The notes under the pieces were generated by a model, which was not told the origin of the DNA, ran no database searches, and worked only from the letters and a program-made list of their open reading frames with translations. From Spirodela intermedia (Eukaryota; Streptophyta; Magnoliopsida; Alismatales; Araceae): a stretch of 64,000 nucleotides of DNA. Positions 23,927 through 35,700 of the stretch are shown piece by piece; positions within the stretch are counted from its first letter, which is position 1, and every line of letters begins with the position of its first letter. The stretch is from contig LR746270.1 of the NCBI GenBank assembly GCA_902729315.2, forward strand, positions 8,282,721 to 8,346,720. The letters are read 5' to 3'. The position numbers were made by a program, and so were the translations under genes.

Positions 23927-24914
23927 TCACCTCTTTATGTCTTCCACGGCCTGGCGGCGGCGTTGTATCTGGAGCTCCAGAATGTGAATCAACGTGGCCC
24001 TGGCCTACCAAGAAGAGAGAGAGGGAAAGAAAGATTCAAGTCGAGATTTAATCAAAGATTTATCTGGAAATCTGAGGCCTTCCGAGATCAGTCAAAGAAA
24101 TTCGAGTGGAAGGGAGGGCCGACCCCATCAAATCTGAGCACAGAGATCAGAATACCTGGTGGGGGCGAAGAGAGTTGAGGAGGTGATGGAGGTTCTTAAA
24201 GATGAGTGAGATGTCCTCCACACGGCGGGCGTACTGAGACGGGCGTTCGACCAGGACATCTGCGAGCTCCAGAAGGTGAAGCTGTAGGTCACGATTCAAC
24301 GCCTTCAGCTCCTTCTTGTAGTCTTCCGCCGATAATGGCAACATAAAAGAAGCACCGTGCCACTCATGATTTTTATGACAATTTATTCTTTAAAAAAAGA
24401 AAAGAGAAGCAAAATCGATCAACCAAGGGGCAGCAAGAAGCTACCATTCACGTAATCACCCTCAGTTCATAAAAATCTCCCACATACAGTAGCAGAACCC
24501 TAAAGTCGGAGTTCGTACCGATGTTGGGGCCTTTGGGGTACAGCTGACGGACGCCCTGATCCTCCAAGGTAGGGAGCACGTCCTCCGTCTGAATCATCCG
24601 CAATTTTATCAGTCACCATCAAGATCGAGGGCCAAATCAAATGCCGACGGAGAGGCGATGTTCCTACGAAGAAGCAGAGACGAAGGGAGAAGAAGAAAAA
24701 AAAGAAGAAATAAAAAACCCTAGAGGAGTGGGAGGGAGGGTAGAGACAAAGAATGCGAGAGGGCCATCGAACGCACAGTGTAGTTGGCGCCGAAGAGCGG
24801 GTAGGCGCCCTGAACCGGCGGCGGCGGCTCCGGCGCTGACTTTGCATCCTCTTGGTAGTCGGCGTAGAGCCGGTAGAACGGCGGCGGCGGCGGGTACGAC
24901 GACGACGTCGCCAT
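23927..24914 (-). CDS. MED7: Mediator complex subunit 7 (MED7), C-terminally short
   Basis: This is a subunit of the Mediator middle module, linking transcription factors to RNA polymerase II in the nucleus. Four minus-strand exons are 24914-24777, 24588-24519, 24322-24156 and 24004-23927, together 150 residues. Marks are YPPPPPFYRLYADY at the N-terminus, GVRQLYPKGPN, and the highly conserved LELADVLVERPSQYARRVED with NLHHLLNSLRPHQ. The last exon reads ARATLIHILELQIQRRRQAV, then EDIKR and stop. Other plant MED7 proteins continue for roughly 18 more residues of an Arg/Glu-rich helix. The sequence at the stop (AAGAGGTGACG) could be a splice donor to a further exon, but I could not find that exon downstream. 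The start ATG at 24914 is the first real ATG of the frame. Confidence 0.9.
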
Positions 24915-25164
24915 CGACACTCCAACCGAGGGGAGAGGGGAGTCTGGGAGCCCTGAACAGCAGCAGAACGGGGCGCCTGCGGGGGGGGGGGATAGGGAGA
25001 GGGTGAGATCGCCGGAGGGAAGGTGAACAGCGGCAGAGCTGTTTGGACAAACGAAGAAAAAAAGGGCTTTTTCTCACCGGGTGACAGTTGGATTGAGGCC
25101 GAAGCCCGTGAAATCCTGCCCGGGCTACGAGCTTCCCGGCCCACTTCCACTATGCAGAGATGGA

Positions 25165-25209
<45 letters not shown>

Positions 25210-25808
25210 TCTTCTCCACAGCCTCCAAAAGATAACATTATTATGAATAATCATCGCACGAAACATCACTTTAGTAAATATAAATATGCACAAAATCTCC
25301 ATTGACCAATTCTATACTTGGCTTGGGTTTCTGCCTTTCCAGCAATTAAACCGCGCCCTTCTTCCTCATGGCGAGACAATTTATACGATATTGAAGATTA
25401 TTAAACTTATTTCCATCATAAATCATAATATATAATAAAAGCTGCCCAGCGGGGTCATCTCTGCATCGACCCATGAGAAGGATCGATTGACCTTCAGACA
25501 ATAAAATTAGCTGGAAAAAAATAAAAAATCCATATCACAAGATTAATCATGAACAGTCTACAAAAGACTAGTACAGCTTCATTCATGATCCGAGGTACCA
25601 TCCACTTCTGCCACAGAGATGAGCCAAATCACCTGCCTCACCATCGTAGCTTCACAATTGGGAAGTGATGCTCCTGATCGCGGGCAAGGAGGAGATATCT
25701 TCTCAAGCTCAAAGCCTGATGATGCAGATGAGGGGGCAGACGAACCAAGAGAATCTGCCGGGAAGAACATGAGAAATTTACCCATCGCACGAAGATGCTC
25801 ATCATCAT

Positions 25809-25849
<41 letters not shown>

Positions 25850-25884
25850 GCAGCATCATGATTGAGCTCTCAAAAAGAGCTAAG
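24915..25884. promoter_or_regulatory. MED7 upstream region and rhomboid gene 3' flank
   Basis: On the MED7 strand a CT tract (GA on the plus strand, about 25159-25207) lies about 245-290 bp before the ATG. The right half holds the 3'UTR of the rhomboid-like gene, including a compound trinucleotide repeat at 25798-25858. No other gene is supported. Confidence 0.45.
25798..25858. repeat. Compound (ATC)n(AGC)n microsatellite
   Basis: About nine ATC units are followed by about eight AGC units, 27 bp beyond the rhomboid-like gene stop codon, so probably in its 3'UTR. Open frames through it only encode homopolymers. Confidence 0.9.
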
Positions 25885-26700
25885 CTACAGAATGTCTGCA
25901 CCCAGGAGAGGCAATGCGTCCATTTGCAGAGTTCTACCATTTCCAGGAGCAACAGGGCTCACAGTGGGCAAGGAGAGATCCTGAACAACCTCAATCTCGA
26001 TAAAGCGGAGGTCAAACGCGCCACTGTGCTTCAGACTCAACGCAAACACGAGGATCGTCCACCCGAGCATCGAGATGGCCCAATAGTTGTTCATGCCTTG
26101 GATCAGACCCCAAGCTATGGAGTAGCCAACGATGATCCCAGATAGATGGCCGAGGAAGCTCGCCTGAGGAACAATAATGGAAGTGAACACCAGCGACTCG
26201 AATGGGGCAAAGCTGATGGGGAGCGAGAGGACCCCGAATAAGTTCAGCTTCGACGATGGCTGCTTCACTGCGAGGATCGTCATCCAGCCAAATACGACGG
26301 CAGAGTACCCGACAGCAGTCACCCTCCGGAAATAGTCCAGCTTGAACCTCTGGATCAGAACATGGTAGATCCCCAGCACCAGTAAACCAGAGAGAATTAC
26401 CAAAACAAGAGTGTAATGGAGGTAGAACTCCACGCCGAGACCCATCTGACCCAGCTGTTCTATGGCCCCCAGACTCCAGAGGGCGCTCATGTTGAAGACC
26501 AAATGGATCACACTGATGTGGGAGAACGCGGAGGTGATGACCCGCCAGTGATGCCCTTCCGCCGCAGTTTCATAGCTCAATCCCACGTTCCCGTAGCCGA
26601 CATTTTTCTTCTGTATGAAGAACCAGATTGTGGAGCATATCGCTATGATGCAGCTCGTGGCAGGTTTCTGCAGGATCTCATACACAAGGGGCTTTCCCAT
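25885..26700 (-). CDS. Rhomboid-like intramembrane protein (RBL13-like)
   Basis: This is a single-exon protein of 271 residues in the rhomboid family, polytopic membrane proteins that include intramembrane serine proteases. The start chosen is the ATG of [12 protein letters not shown] at 26700; the upstream in-frame extension has no ATG. Membrane segments are evident around [52 protein letters not shown] and the segments after [20 protein letters not shown]. The expected catalytic Ser sits in GYSA and the His in [33 protein letters not shown] is typical of the RBL13-type plant clade. Protease activity is inferred, not shown. A 5'UTR intron is possible (donor-like GTGGGC near 27298 on this strand). 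Confidence 0.88.
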   Translation of the reverse strand: MGKPLVYEILQKPATSCIIAICSTIWFFIQKKNVGYGNVGLSYETAAEGHHWRVITSAFSHISVIHLVFNMSALWSLGAIEQLGQMGLGVEFYLHYTLVLVILSGLLVLGIYHVLIQRFKLDYFRRVTAVGYSAVVFGWMTILAVKQPSSKLNLFGVLSLPISFAPFESLVFTSIIVPQASFLGHLSGIIVGYSIAWGLIQGMNNYWAISMLGWTILVFALSLKHSGAFDLRFIEIEVVQDLSLPTVSPVAPGNGRTLQMDALPLLGADIL

Positions 26701-28230
26701 TCCCCCGACGGGTTGATCAGACGAGCACAAATCCAAATTCCCACTGCGGATATCCGCCCTGAGAAGAATGGTGATCTCCGAGAGGCGAGATAGCCTTCGA
26801 ACAGCGAACAATTTCCTCCGAGATCTAGTTAGATGTTGTATACATGTATCTTTCGAGAGAAAAAGCCCCCCAATCCGTCACTGAGGGTGCCGACGATTTA
26901 CTGATATTCAAGTCCCTCGTCGGCGCCGAGAGACCAATCCTGAAGAAGCCGTGATTCAAACCCCAATTTCACGTGCACAAGAAAGCGGAAACTCCACGGT
27001 AGAACCGACTCCACGGAGAGAAAGGGGAAGAACGGTGAACACTGAAATACACGGTAAGCGAACGCGTAATAGACATAACCAATCCATCAGGTTGGCCTCT
27101 GCGGAAACGTTCCCAATTCACTGCTCGAATCGCAGATTCCCAAAATAAAAAAAGAATGAAATGGTCGGCGAAAGACGCAAAGCCGATCATGGAGCCCTAG
27201 ATTTCGTTCGTGGCCGAGGGAGGAGAGACGACGAGAGAGAGAGAGAGGGAAAGACAAAGGAAAGTGTGAAACGAAAGGTTCCGAGGCCAGATGCCCACCT
27301 GTGCTGCCTACCGACTGCCGATCATCAGCGAGATCGACCACTTCAGGCGCTGTCTTCTTCCCGCTCCCCTCGCTGTCTCAATCTTCCCTTCCTTCTTCAG
27401 CCTCCAAGAGTCAAATCAGGGTTCGTAGGCATTTTTTGGGGTGTGTTCTTACATAAAACCCACTAAAAATACTAAACTCACACAAAGTATCGACATACAA
27501 TCTTTCCTCTTCTATTATCCGCTGTCTTCCTCTATAAGAAGCGTTCAATTTTAAATAAACCCTGAAAAATATTGAGAGGTTTCTTTTCCCCCCAAGACCT
27601 ACCACCATATTCTTACTTGGAAAATGCCTCTCTCTCTCTCTCTCTCTCTCTCCCTCCTAGCTTATCACTCTAGCTAATGAAGCTCAATCCATTATTAGAT
27701 TGAGGTACGTTTAAATGACCACGTGGATACATTAATCCATTAATTACTATGGATTCATATGTCAAACAAACCGTTTCTCTAGGGTCGGATGAAACCACGT
27801 CAAGAAAATAAAACCGCCCGTAGCTTTCTTAGTTCTTGACATGGCCACGGGTTGACTTTTGCCGTCCATGGACTTCTTCTGACAGCAGTAGGAGGCAGAG
27901 TGTGTGAGCGTTGGCCTCCGGGTTCAACCTCAAGGGCGAGCGGGCGGGCGCCAGAGTCAACTCCTAGTCGACCCAGATGGCGGGACGCACGCACGAAGGG
28001 AGTCAACGAGAGAAGTAAGAAGCCGACGACAGCGACGACGAAAAGAAGGAACGAAGGAGCGGGCGTGGGATCTTATTCCCTGCGTGGTCTGTACACAGAT
28101 TTATTCATGCGTCCCTCCAGCTGGCTGGCTGTTTTCCCCGATGGCGACGGAAAGAAGAAGCCGAAGCCCTCCTCTTCTTCTTCTTCTTCTTCATCCTCCT
28201 CCTCCTCCTCTGAATCTGCGGCGGCGGCGA
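26701..28230. promoter_or_regulatory. Rhomboid gene promoter and AGPase 3' flank
   Basis: No gene is supported. A GA tract at 27234-27250 is a CT tract on the rhomboid gene strand. A CT run lies at 27627-27652. Trinucleotide-rich CTT/CCT sequence at 28166-28210 lies just beyond the AGPase stop, probably in its 3'UTR. Confidence 0.45.
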
Positions 28231-31200
28231 TCAAATGACGGTGCCGTCGGGGATGGTGGCGTTCTTCATCACCACCGTGATCCCCGAGCGGATGTAGAAG
28301 CCCTCCGACGGCCGCTCCGCCTCCTCCACCTTCTGCAACAACATCTCATCCATAGCAGCGTGTTCAGATTTAAATAAAAAAGAAAGAAAAAAAAGAAGAA
28401 GAAAGAAAAGCACCCGCCCGCCCCAACAACAACATCTCATCCAGGTTCGAAGCGATAGATGATCGCCGCAGAGAGGCCCACCTCCGAGTTCGCAATCACG
28501 ACGTCCCTCCCGATCTTGGCGTTCTTGTCGATGATGCAGTTCCTGTTCCAAAACGATGAAATGAAGAACAGATTCAGAGAACGGATCGGGAAATCCGCGG
28601 GAAAACGATCTTTGTCGTCGTCGTCGTCGTCCCCCACCTGATCTTGGTGTTCCTACCGATCCCGATCGGAACCTTCCCCTCGGCCAGAATGGACGCGATC
28701 TCCGCCTCGGTCTGGTAGTAATCCGCCCCCATCACCATGGTATCCTGTACGAACGCTTTAAAAAGTCAATCAAGAGGCTTTTCTCCGAGAAACCTCTTCT
28801 CCCGCCGCTGGAAGCGTAGATCATCATCATTATCATCATCGCCATCCTCATCGTGCGAAGAAGAAGAAGTAGGCCCCCCACCACTCACCACGAGCTCTGC
28901 GCCAGACTCTAGTCTCGAGCGGACGCCGATGATGGAATGTTCGACGGTGCATTCGTTGAGGAAGCAGCCATGGGAGACTATAGAATTCAAAACCTGCGAG
29001 GAACCAAGGTTAATTATTAGAGTTCTTCGTGCTCGAGAGAAGCAGGGGAGGTTGCGGAGGGAGAGAGGTGGTTACGTACCCGGCATTTCTCGACCTTTGT
29101 CGGAGGCAGAAAGCGGGGAGAGGTGAAGATCGGCTTCGATGGATCGTAGAAGTGAAACTTCGCCGGCTGCCAATTCCAGCACAAGATTGGAAACAGGCCA
29201 GGAAGGAACAAGGAGAAGATCATCCATCATCCATTATCCACCAGCAGCAAGCGGGGGGGAAGGAGCAAGAAAGTACCTGGTCTGCGAGAGCCAAGTTCGC
29301 ATCGAAGAAGGACTTTATCGTCCCGATGTCCTCCCAGTACCCATTGAACAGGTAGGCCTGCCATCAAGCTCATTCATCAATCGTTCAGACGAGGCGACGG
29401 AAGCTTCTCCCCCCTTTTCTCACTCATCATCATAAATTGTTCTCAAGCCCCGACCACCGGAAAATTCTGGAGAAGAACAAGTTACCTGCACGTTGTAATC
29501 TTTGGCGGCCATCGGAATGATCTCCGACCCGAAGTCGTTCGAATGGGGATACTGAGACCTGAAACGGATGGGCAGCACGGCGAGAAAGGAAAAGAGTTCA
29601 TCCCTCTGACGAAGAACCCTACCTACGTGGGAAGGGGGCGGGGACGGGGGAGGGTTCGGTTCTTCAGAAGCCCTTCATAACTGCACGGCCATAATACCTC
29701 AGAAGCTTCAGAAGAACGTCCGTCTTGAACAGATAGATTCCCATCGACGCGATGTAGGGGAATCGTTTCGCATCCTGCGGCGATAGCCCGAGCACTGACG
29801 TATCCACTTGCTGCAACAGCATCAGAGAATTCAGTCAGATCGTAGTAGGCCAATCGTAGGCCGATCCTAGCCTATTATTATTACTATTATTATTATTATT
29901 ATTTTCATGCTAGAGAAGAACCGGACCCACAAAAACATGAGAATCTGGGCTTCTTCCCCCATGATCCACTCCACTCTACGTACCATGGTCTTGAGGCTTT
30001 CCCCCTTGGGCTTCTCCAGAAAATGACTGACGCGGCCCCTTCCGTCGATCTTCATCAGCCCGAAATCAGAAGCTCGACTGCAACAACACACACGATAAGC
30101 AGACTGTGTGGGCGCTGCCAGTGTTCACATCAACAAAGGAGACTCGATTGTGAGACAACAGGATCACCTCTCATCCATGGGAACGCACGAGACAGATATA
30201 TCGGCCCCAGTGTTGATGTGCCTCTGCAATTAGGATCAGTGCTACGGGTCAACAAGAGTGGTAAGAACAAGGCACCGTTTTATTCTTTCGTCATAAACTC
30301 TAGAGGCCCATCGACAACAAACCTGCAGGAATTCCATGTAATCCATTCTGTACAGATGATCCCCAGATAGTATAAGAATATTCTCTATATGTCGAAGCTT
30401 GGCATCCTGGAAAAAATTGCTTAGCATGGGTGAGGTGAACTGATAAAACTATGCCAGAAACTCTAAGCGGAATCATGAGAAATTAGAAAAAAAAAGATAA
30501 ATTATATACACTCCGCACAGAATCATTCGTTAAAATTAAATATGCCAGCGAAAAATGCAGCACAAATAGAAAAATATATGCCACACTGATTAGATTAATC
30601 AAGATTAATCTGTCAACCACACACACCTCAAATAGCCACACAAATTGCCTCACTGCATCTGCTGTACCCTGGAACCATCTTTTGCCATCTTCTCCAGATG
30701 TTTGAGTCGCTGCAAGAACCTAAAAACAGCCATTTTGATGATGGAAGGGTCAGACAAATGAGTAGCATTGATTTTCAGAAACCACATATTTGCAGAGATG
30801 AACAAGAACACACCTCGACGAATCCATCACCAAAGTTAACACCATTCCCCAAATTATAAGTCCGAGCAAGATGGCGATTGAGGGATTGGGAGTTGAACTG
30901 CGTGAGGATGTAGATTTTGTTTATTCCACTGTTGATGCAGTTGCTCATTGGGACATCAATGAGCCTATAGCAGCCACCAATAGGCACCTTGTAATCCGCA
31001 AATGAAAAGTGGTGAGATGTGGATACCCAAGAAGATGCATTACAAATCAAATAGCGAAGAAGCACCAGCGAAATTTATTTTAGAACATCTTATTTGTCAA
31101 ATCCTACAATAAAAATCAAAGTACGTGCATTCAAATGAACAAAACACTAGGTTGGCACGAACATCATCATTACGAAATTTGAAGGTCAATTGGTTTTTAG

Positions 31201-32910
31201 CACAAGAAAAGCTTGGATAACTGATTATTCCAAAATTATTAGCCTGTTCCTTCATGTTATTACAAAAAGGGTGAAAGAAGAATCCACGAATGTCTATGAA
31301 AATATTCCAAAAAGCTGCCCGGATATTGATAAATATGGAGCAGGATATTCACAGGTATTACTTATAAATTGAGATCCCGTAGAGACTAAGCAATGCTTCT
31401 CTCATCTATCAGTTGAAGATGAGACAGAATAATTTCTTTGACTCGCCAATAGCTGTTATAATTCATGCGCACTGAAAATAATCTTTTACTTTACAATCTA
31501 AGCTGCTGAATAAAATAATGGTATCGCATGTGGAGCTCATTTTGAAGCCTAACATTTATCTTTTTTTAAAATGAGATCAACAAAGGGAGCCAAATGGGTT
31601 GAAAAAACCTATAACACAAGAAACTGGTGTAATGCAAAGAAATAACGCGATCATATCTTCATGAAACAAGAAAAGTGAAAATAGATCTGTTGAGTGGGGG
31701 AAAGGCATACCGCTGGCTTAGCCCTCATCCGGGTAAGAGGGAAAAGTCTTGTTCCAGCGCCACCACCTAGTATCAGTGAGGCAACGGATCTAGGGTCTGC
31801 TTCTGAATTGCGAAAATTAGGCGCCTCAAGTGCCTGCACCGAAGAGCAAAAGGAAAAAGCATTAAGTTTCTTGATTATTCCTAAATTAGGAAGAACGTAT
31901 CGCTAAAAATTCACTGAAAGGTAACTTAAGACTTATTTAAAAGAAAAAAAAAGGGCGAAAAAGCGGTCTACGACACACATTTTTTTGAAGACAAGCAGAA
32001 CTGAGTATAAAGACAACTCCAATCTATTTAACTGGGAACACCGCTATCCCATGTGAATTGGATCACTTCTGGCACGAAGAGAGGATACAAACTATGCAAA
32101 AGATAAAGAGACACACACAGGTGGTAGAACAGAACAGAAGCCCAACGACAGCAGCAATCATTCAGTCGAATGATGATGTGGTATTGGAGTGCCGCGGCCC
32201 TTCTTTCTTATGAGAACAGAAGTACATGGAGATAGAAAACGAGACTCTTCAAGAAGAGGGTGAAATGAGGGGGGAAAGACAGGGCCCTGAACGCTCCAAG
32301 CTATTTAAAAACGAAGAGGAAAGTCCAATGCGAATCTCTTCAATACACCAGAGTGAATGGAGGAGCGCGCGGTTCCCTGATGACAGACACTGCTTACAGA
32401 CGGGATCAAGACAAACGCCGCGTGCGGCAGAAATGAAGAGAAGGACACTCAGAAAACGGGCAGCAACGTTGAACACGGCTTGTAGAAATTAAATCCAATA
32501 CCCAGAGAACAAAGAAACATAATAAGAGACAACTAAGATCGACAATTTTCAGGTTCAGGCGCATTCTCGTCACGATCAGATAAAACACTCGAATACAACA
32601 CTAGTGCGGTCACAAAAGACTCAACAGACAAAAGGAGAGCAGGAGTTCTCACCGTAAGATCCTTGGGGATATCGGCGAGAATGGAGTTGATGAATGGAAA
32701 GGGCCTGGAGCCCACTCCTCTCCCTCCCTTCCGTCCATCGAGCTTCACCGAGCTTTCCCCACAGACTCTGTCACCAAAGAAAGACGAGGACGAAGAGGCG
32801 GGCGCCGGCGGGAAGGACAGGGAGGCCACGCCCCGCGCTCCTTGCAGCCTTTGCGAGGATGCCTCATTCGGCGCTACCAGAGAAGGACATGATCGCAGGG
32901 CCACCGCCAT
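28231..32910 (-). CDS. ADP-glucose pyrophosphorylase large subunit, plastidial
   Basis: AGPase makes ADP-glucose from glucose-1-phosphate and ATP, the committed step of starch synthesis in plastids, as a heterotetramer of large and small subunits. Fifteen exons are 32910-32653, 31833-31711, 30987-30814, 30719-30627, 30406-30323, 30223-30168, 30077-29984, 29810-29698, 29558-29486, 29357-29277, 29166-29080, 28993-28889, 28744-28638, 28542-28482 and 28332-28231, giving 536 residues. The first ~85 residues look like a transit peptide (Ser/Ala/Arg rich). Motifs are [88 protein letters not shown] and the tail [35 protein letters not shown] assigns it to the large-subunit type. Its nucleotide-site residues are catalytic-like (see findings). 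Confidence 0.95.
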
Positions 32911-33080
32911 GGCCGAGGGCTCTCCTATCCCTCACAACTCCGCAACTACTTCCGCCGGCTCCGACTAGGAAACTCCGACGAGTTGCGAATGGCAGAAGCA
33001 GGGGTGCAGAGAGAGAGAGACAGACAGACAGACAGATTCAAGGGGGAGGGTGCAACAGAAGGAGAAGAAGAGGGAGGGAG

Positions 33081-33114
<34 letters not shown>

Positions 33115-33991
33115 GATCCGATTCCTGGGGGAGGATGCGGCGAGTCTGGCGGGGCCCACGAGTGGAAGTCGGAGAAGACCGACGATTCTCCAGTGCAGCT
33201 CCGATTCTCGGAGAAGATCCAGAACAATCGACATCCGCGCAATATTGTTTACTTCGCCGTTAAAAGAAAAATAAACCCTTCGTACCCATCTTGCCCTGGA
33301 CAATGTCGACCCAGATTTACAAATTTCTACCCCTCATCAGGGGGCAAAAAGGGACTTCTTCACGACTCCAGCTGGCTGGCCGAGTCACGAGTCGGTTGAA
33401 AATCGAAGTCCACGTGGGTCTGACACGGATGGATACTCGGCATTGAATATTCAGCCCGCCCTTTTTACCTTCCGACGAACGAACGGCTGAGGCGCGCGAC
33501 GGTGACGTGTCCAACAAGGCGTAGGGCCCACCTGAGGCCGCGGCGGGCCACCGCCTCCGACCGACGGTCGGGGAAGCACGCACGTGAGCGAGAGCGAGCG
33601 AGAGACAGAGAGAGGGAGAGACAAGGTCTTCTACGTTCCTGTACGCGCCACGTGTAATGTGCCGGGGAAGGAACGCCGTCCGCAGTAATCGAGGCAAGAA
33701 ACAGAATCTGAAACAGCCCTTAAACACGCCATCAGCCGTTAATTATCGTCCCCCTCCCTCTCCCTCTCTTCGTCGAAGAGAACGCCGAAGTCTATCGTGG
33801 GCGGCCCGGAATGGACCAGAAATGCATTGGGCCCAATAATTATAAAAGAAAGCCACAGAGAGAAAGAAGGAAGGCTCCGGGCACCGGCCCACGAACACCC
33901 TCCGGATTAAAATCTAGCAAGCCGCATATAATTAATTATCGTGCAGAATTAATTAATTATTTACTACTGCTAGTGCTATTATTCTACAGGG
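32911..33991. promoter_or_regulatory. AGPase promoter and 5'UTR; DTW gene 3' flank
   Basis: A GA tract at 33085-33112 (CT on the gene strand) lies about 180 bp upstream of the AGPase ATG. ACGT-core words (CCACGTGG near 33410, GACGTGTC near 33506, CCACGTGT near 33648) are bZIP/bHLH-type sites. No gene is supported. Confidence 0.45.
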
Positions 33992-34894
33992 TCATTTCGT
34001 CGAACAGACTGCGGGCGTAGAGAAGGGCCCAGGATCCTCCTCCTCCGTCTCCTTGTTGTTGTTCTTCTTCTTCTTCTTGAGAAGGCGAGGCCTCCTGTTC
34101 ACGGTCTTCCCGGAGAGGTGCGCCATCTGGAGCGCCACCATGGCGCGGAGCGCCGAGAGCAACGCACTCTCCGCGCGGGGACCCTCGCCGCCGTCGTGGG
34201 GCTCCAGGGCGGCGAGGGCCCTGGCCACGGCCTCGACGGTGGTGAGGCATCCCCGGTGGGGTTCCTTGCGGAGGGCCAGCTCCGACTCGAACATGCTCTC
34301 CCCCTCCGAGCTCCGGTTGCAGCCGCCGGCGAGGGACACCCGCCGCGCGAAGCAAGACAGAAAGGGCAGGCTCGCTCGCACCATCTCTCCCGCGTGCTTC
34401 CACGTCCCGTCGAACACGATCAGCGCCCTGCACCTCCCCCTGTACCGTTGCACGAGGAGCTCCTCCTCCTCCTCCTCGCCGCCAGTGGTGGCGGAGGGGA
34501 AGAGGAAGAGCGCGGCGGGGGGATCTGGTACCCGGCCGACGGCCGTGGCGGCGCGGTGGAGGGAGTCGAGGAGGGGGTGGGAGCCGGGGAGAAGGCGGCG
34601 GCCGGGGAGGAGGGAGCAGCGGAGGAGGCAGCGGGGGAGCAGCGGGGAGGTGGAGAGGCGGCGGCGGAGTTCGTGGGGGTGCTGCAGGACGACGACGGCC
34701 GTGGCCGTGGGGATGGGCGCCTCCGGCAGGTGCCGGCACAGGCACACCTTCAAAGGTCTCCCGCAGCCCTCGCGGCACACAGGCCGAGTCGACGTCAGCG
34801 CCGCCTCCTCCTCTGCTTCTTCTTCTTCTTCTTCTTCCTCCTCCACCTCGCCGGCGGCGGCGGCGGCGGCGGCGGCGGTCTCCATCCCTTCCAT
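33992..34894 (-). CDS. DTW-domain tRNA-uridine aminocarboxypropyltransferase
   Basis: DTW-domain (TapT/DTWD1/2) enzymes transfer the 3-amino-3-carboxypropyl group of S-adenosylmethionine to a tRNA uridine (acp3U). This single-exon frame of 300 residues starts at MEGMETAAAA. It has an acidic, Glu-run N-terminus, then the Cys cluster CREGCGRPLKVCLCRHLPEA, QHPHELRRRLSTSPLL (the early DTW-domain motif), and the defining core VFDGTWKHAGEM. The C-terminus has a Lys/Asn-rich low-complexity tail. The His-Pro-x-E and D-G-T-W residues of the family are present. Localisation is unclear. The gene is divergent to the VTT-type gene. Confidence 0.85.
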   Translation of the reverse strand: MEGMETAAAAAAAAGEVEEEEEEEEEAEEEAALTSTRPVCREGCGRPLKVCLCRHLPEAPIPTATAVVVLQHPHELRRRLSTSPLLPRCLLRCSLLPGRRLLPGSHPLLDSLHRAATAVGRVPDPPAALFLFPSATTGGEEEEEELLVQRYRGRCRALIVFDGTWKHAGEMVRASLPFLSCFARRVSLAGGCNRSSEGESMFESELALRKEPHRGCLTTVEAVARALAALEPHDGGEGPRAESALLSALRAMVALQMAHLSGKTVNRRPRLLKKKKKNNNKETEEEDPGPFSTPAVCSTK

Positions 34895-35700
34895 CTTAGA
34901 AACCCAACCCCATTTCGGTGGCCGGCCGTTTTTACTCCTCTTTCACCCCCCATCCATCCCACGGGCCGGACCGCCACGAAAGTCCACCAAGCCCAGCCCT
35001 CTTCCTAAATGGCCCCAATAGGAAACAGGGCTGGGGTTCTCGAAGAAAGCCCAATATCTCCGTTCTTTTTTTTTTGGGCGTTCTTTTCTCGGCCCAGTTC
35101 GAATCACGCTCCGGCCTGTCATCTGGTAGGGGCGGGGGTATGACGTGTCAGTCGTGATCGTCGCATCACGTCGCATTAATTTTTTTTATTGAGTGGAAAA
35201 ATTGTGGAGTTATTTTGACAGAAAAGCAGGGATTTTTTTGTCCCTTATCTGTCTGTCGAAGAGAGCACCGAGCTCTCTCTCTCTCTCTGGGGGTCCCCCA
35301 CCGAGTTCTCTGGTCGCCGCCGTCGCAGCTTCCTAGGCAGTTTGGTCTTCGCCGATATCTGCTGACGTTTCCCCCTCCCGCTGTTCCCTTGAGACCCACG
35401 GCGCTCTCTCTCTCTCTCTCGCTTTCTCTCTCCATCTCCCCCCGAGAGAAGAGAAGAAGATATGTGGGAGAAGTTTCGAGGGCACAGCGACCAGGGGGTC
35501 AAGAAATAGGGGAGAGGGAAGGGGGGCAAGCTCCTGCCCTTTATTCCCTCCCCGGGCCTCCTCCCTCTGAAGTCAACCATCACCCAGCCCGCCGCATCCG
35601 GTCCTCGCCGCGTATTGGAGCGGGGGAGGGGTCTTTCCGTTCCGGGCCGTAGGTTCTTGGAGATCTCTTCCTCCTCCTCCTCCTCCTCCTCCTCCTCCAG
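34895..35700 (+). promoter_or_regulatory. Divergent promoter and 5'UTR exon of VTT-type gene
   Basis: This lies between the DTW gene (minus) and the VTT-type gene (plus). It has several GCCCA/TGGGC words (34988-34993, 35049-35054, 35092-35096), an ACGT word in TGACGTGTCAG at about 35140-35150, and CT tracts at 35274-35288 and 35404-35436. A (TCC)n run ends in CCAG followed by GTAACG at 35701, a good donor for a leader intron. Confidence 0.5.

Noticed and set aside
25638-25952. Frames with Leu/Met or Ser/Ala runs
   Set aside because: They are translations of the ATC/AGC microsatellite after the rhomboid-like gene stop.
26701-26811. N-terminal extension of the rhomboid-like protein
   Set aside because: The extended frame begins at TTG and has no ATG; the family starts at MGKPL-type sequence.
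33984-35008. Long frames on both strands overlapping the DTW gene
   Set aside because: They consist of Pro/Arg or Gly/Glu low complexity. Only the frame with DGTWKHA and the Cys cluster is a recognisable protein.
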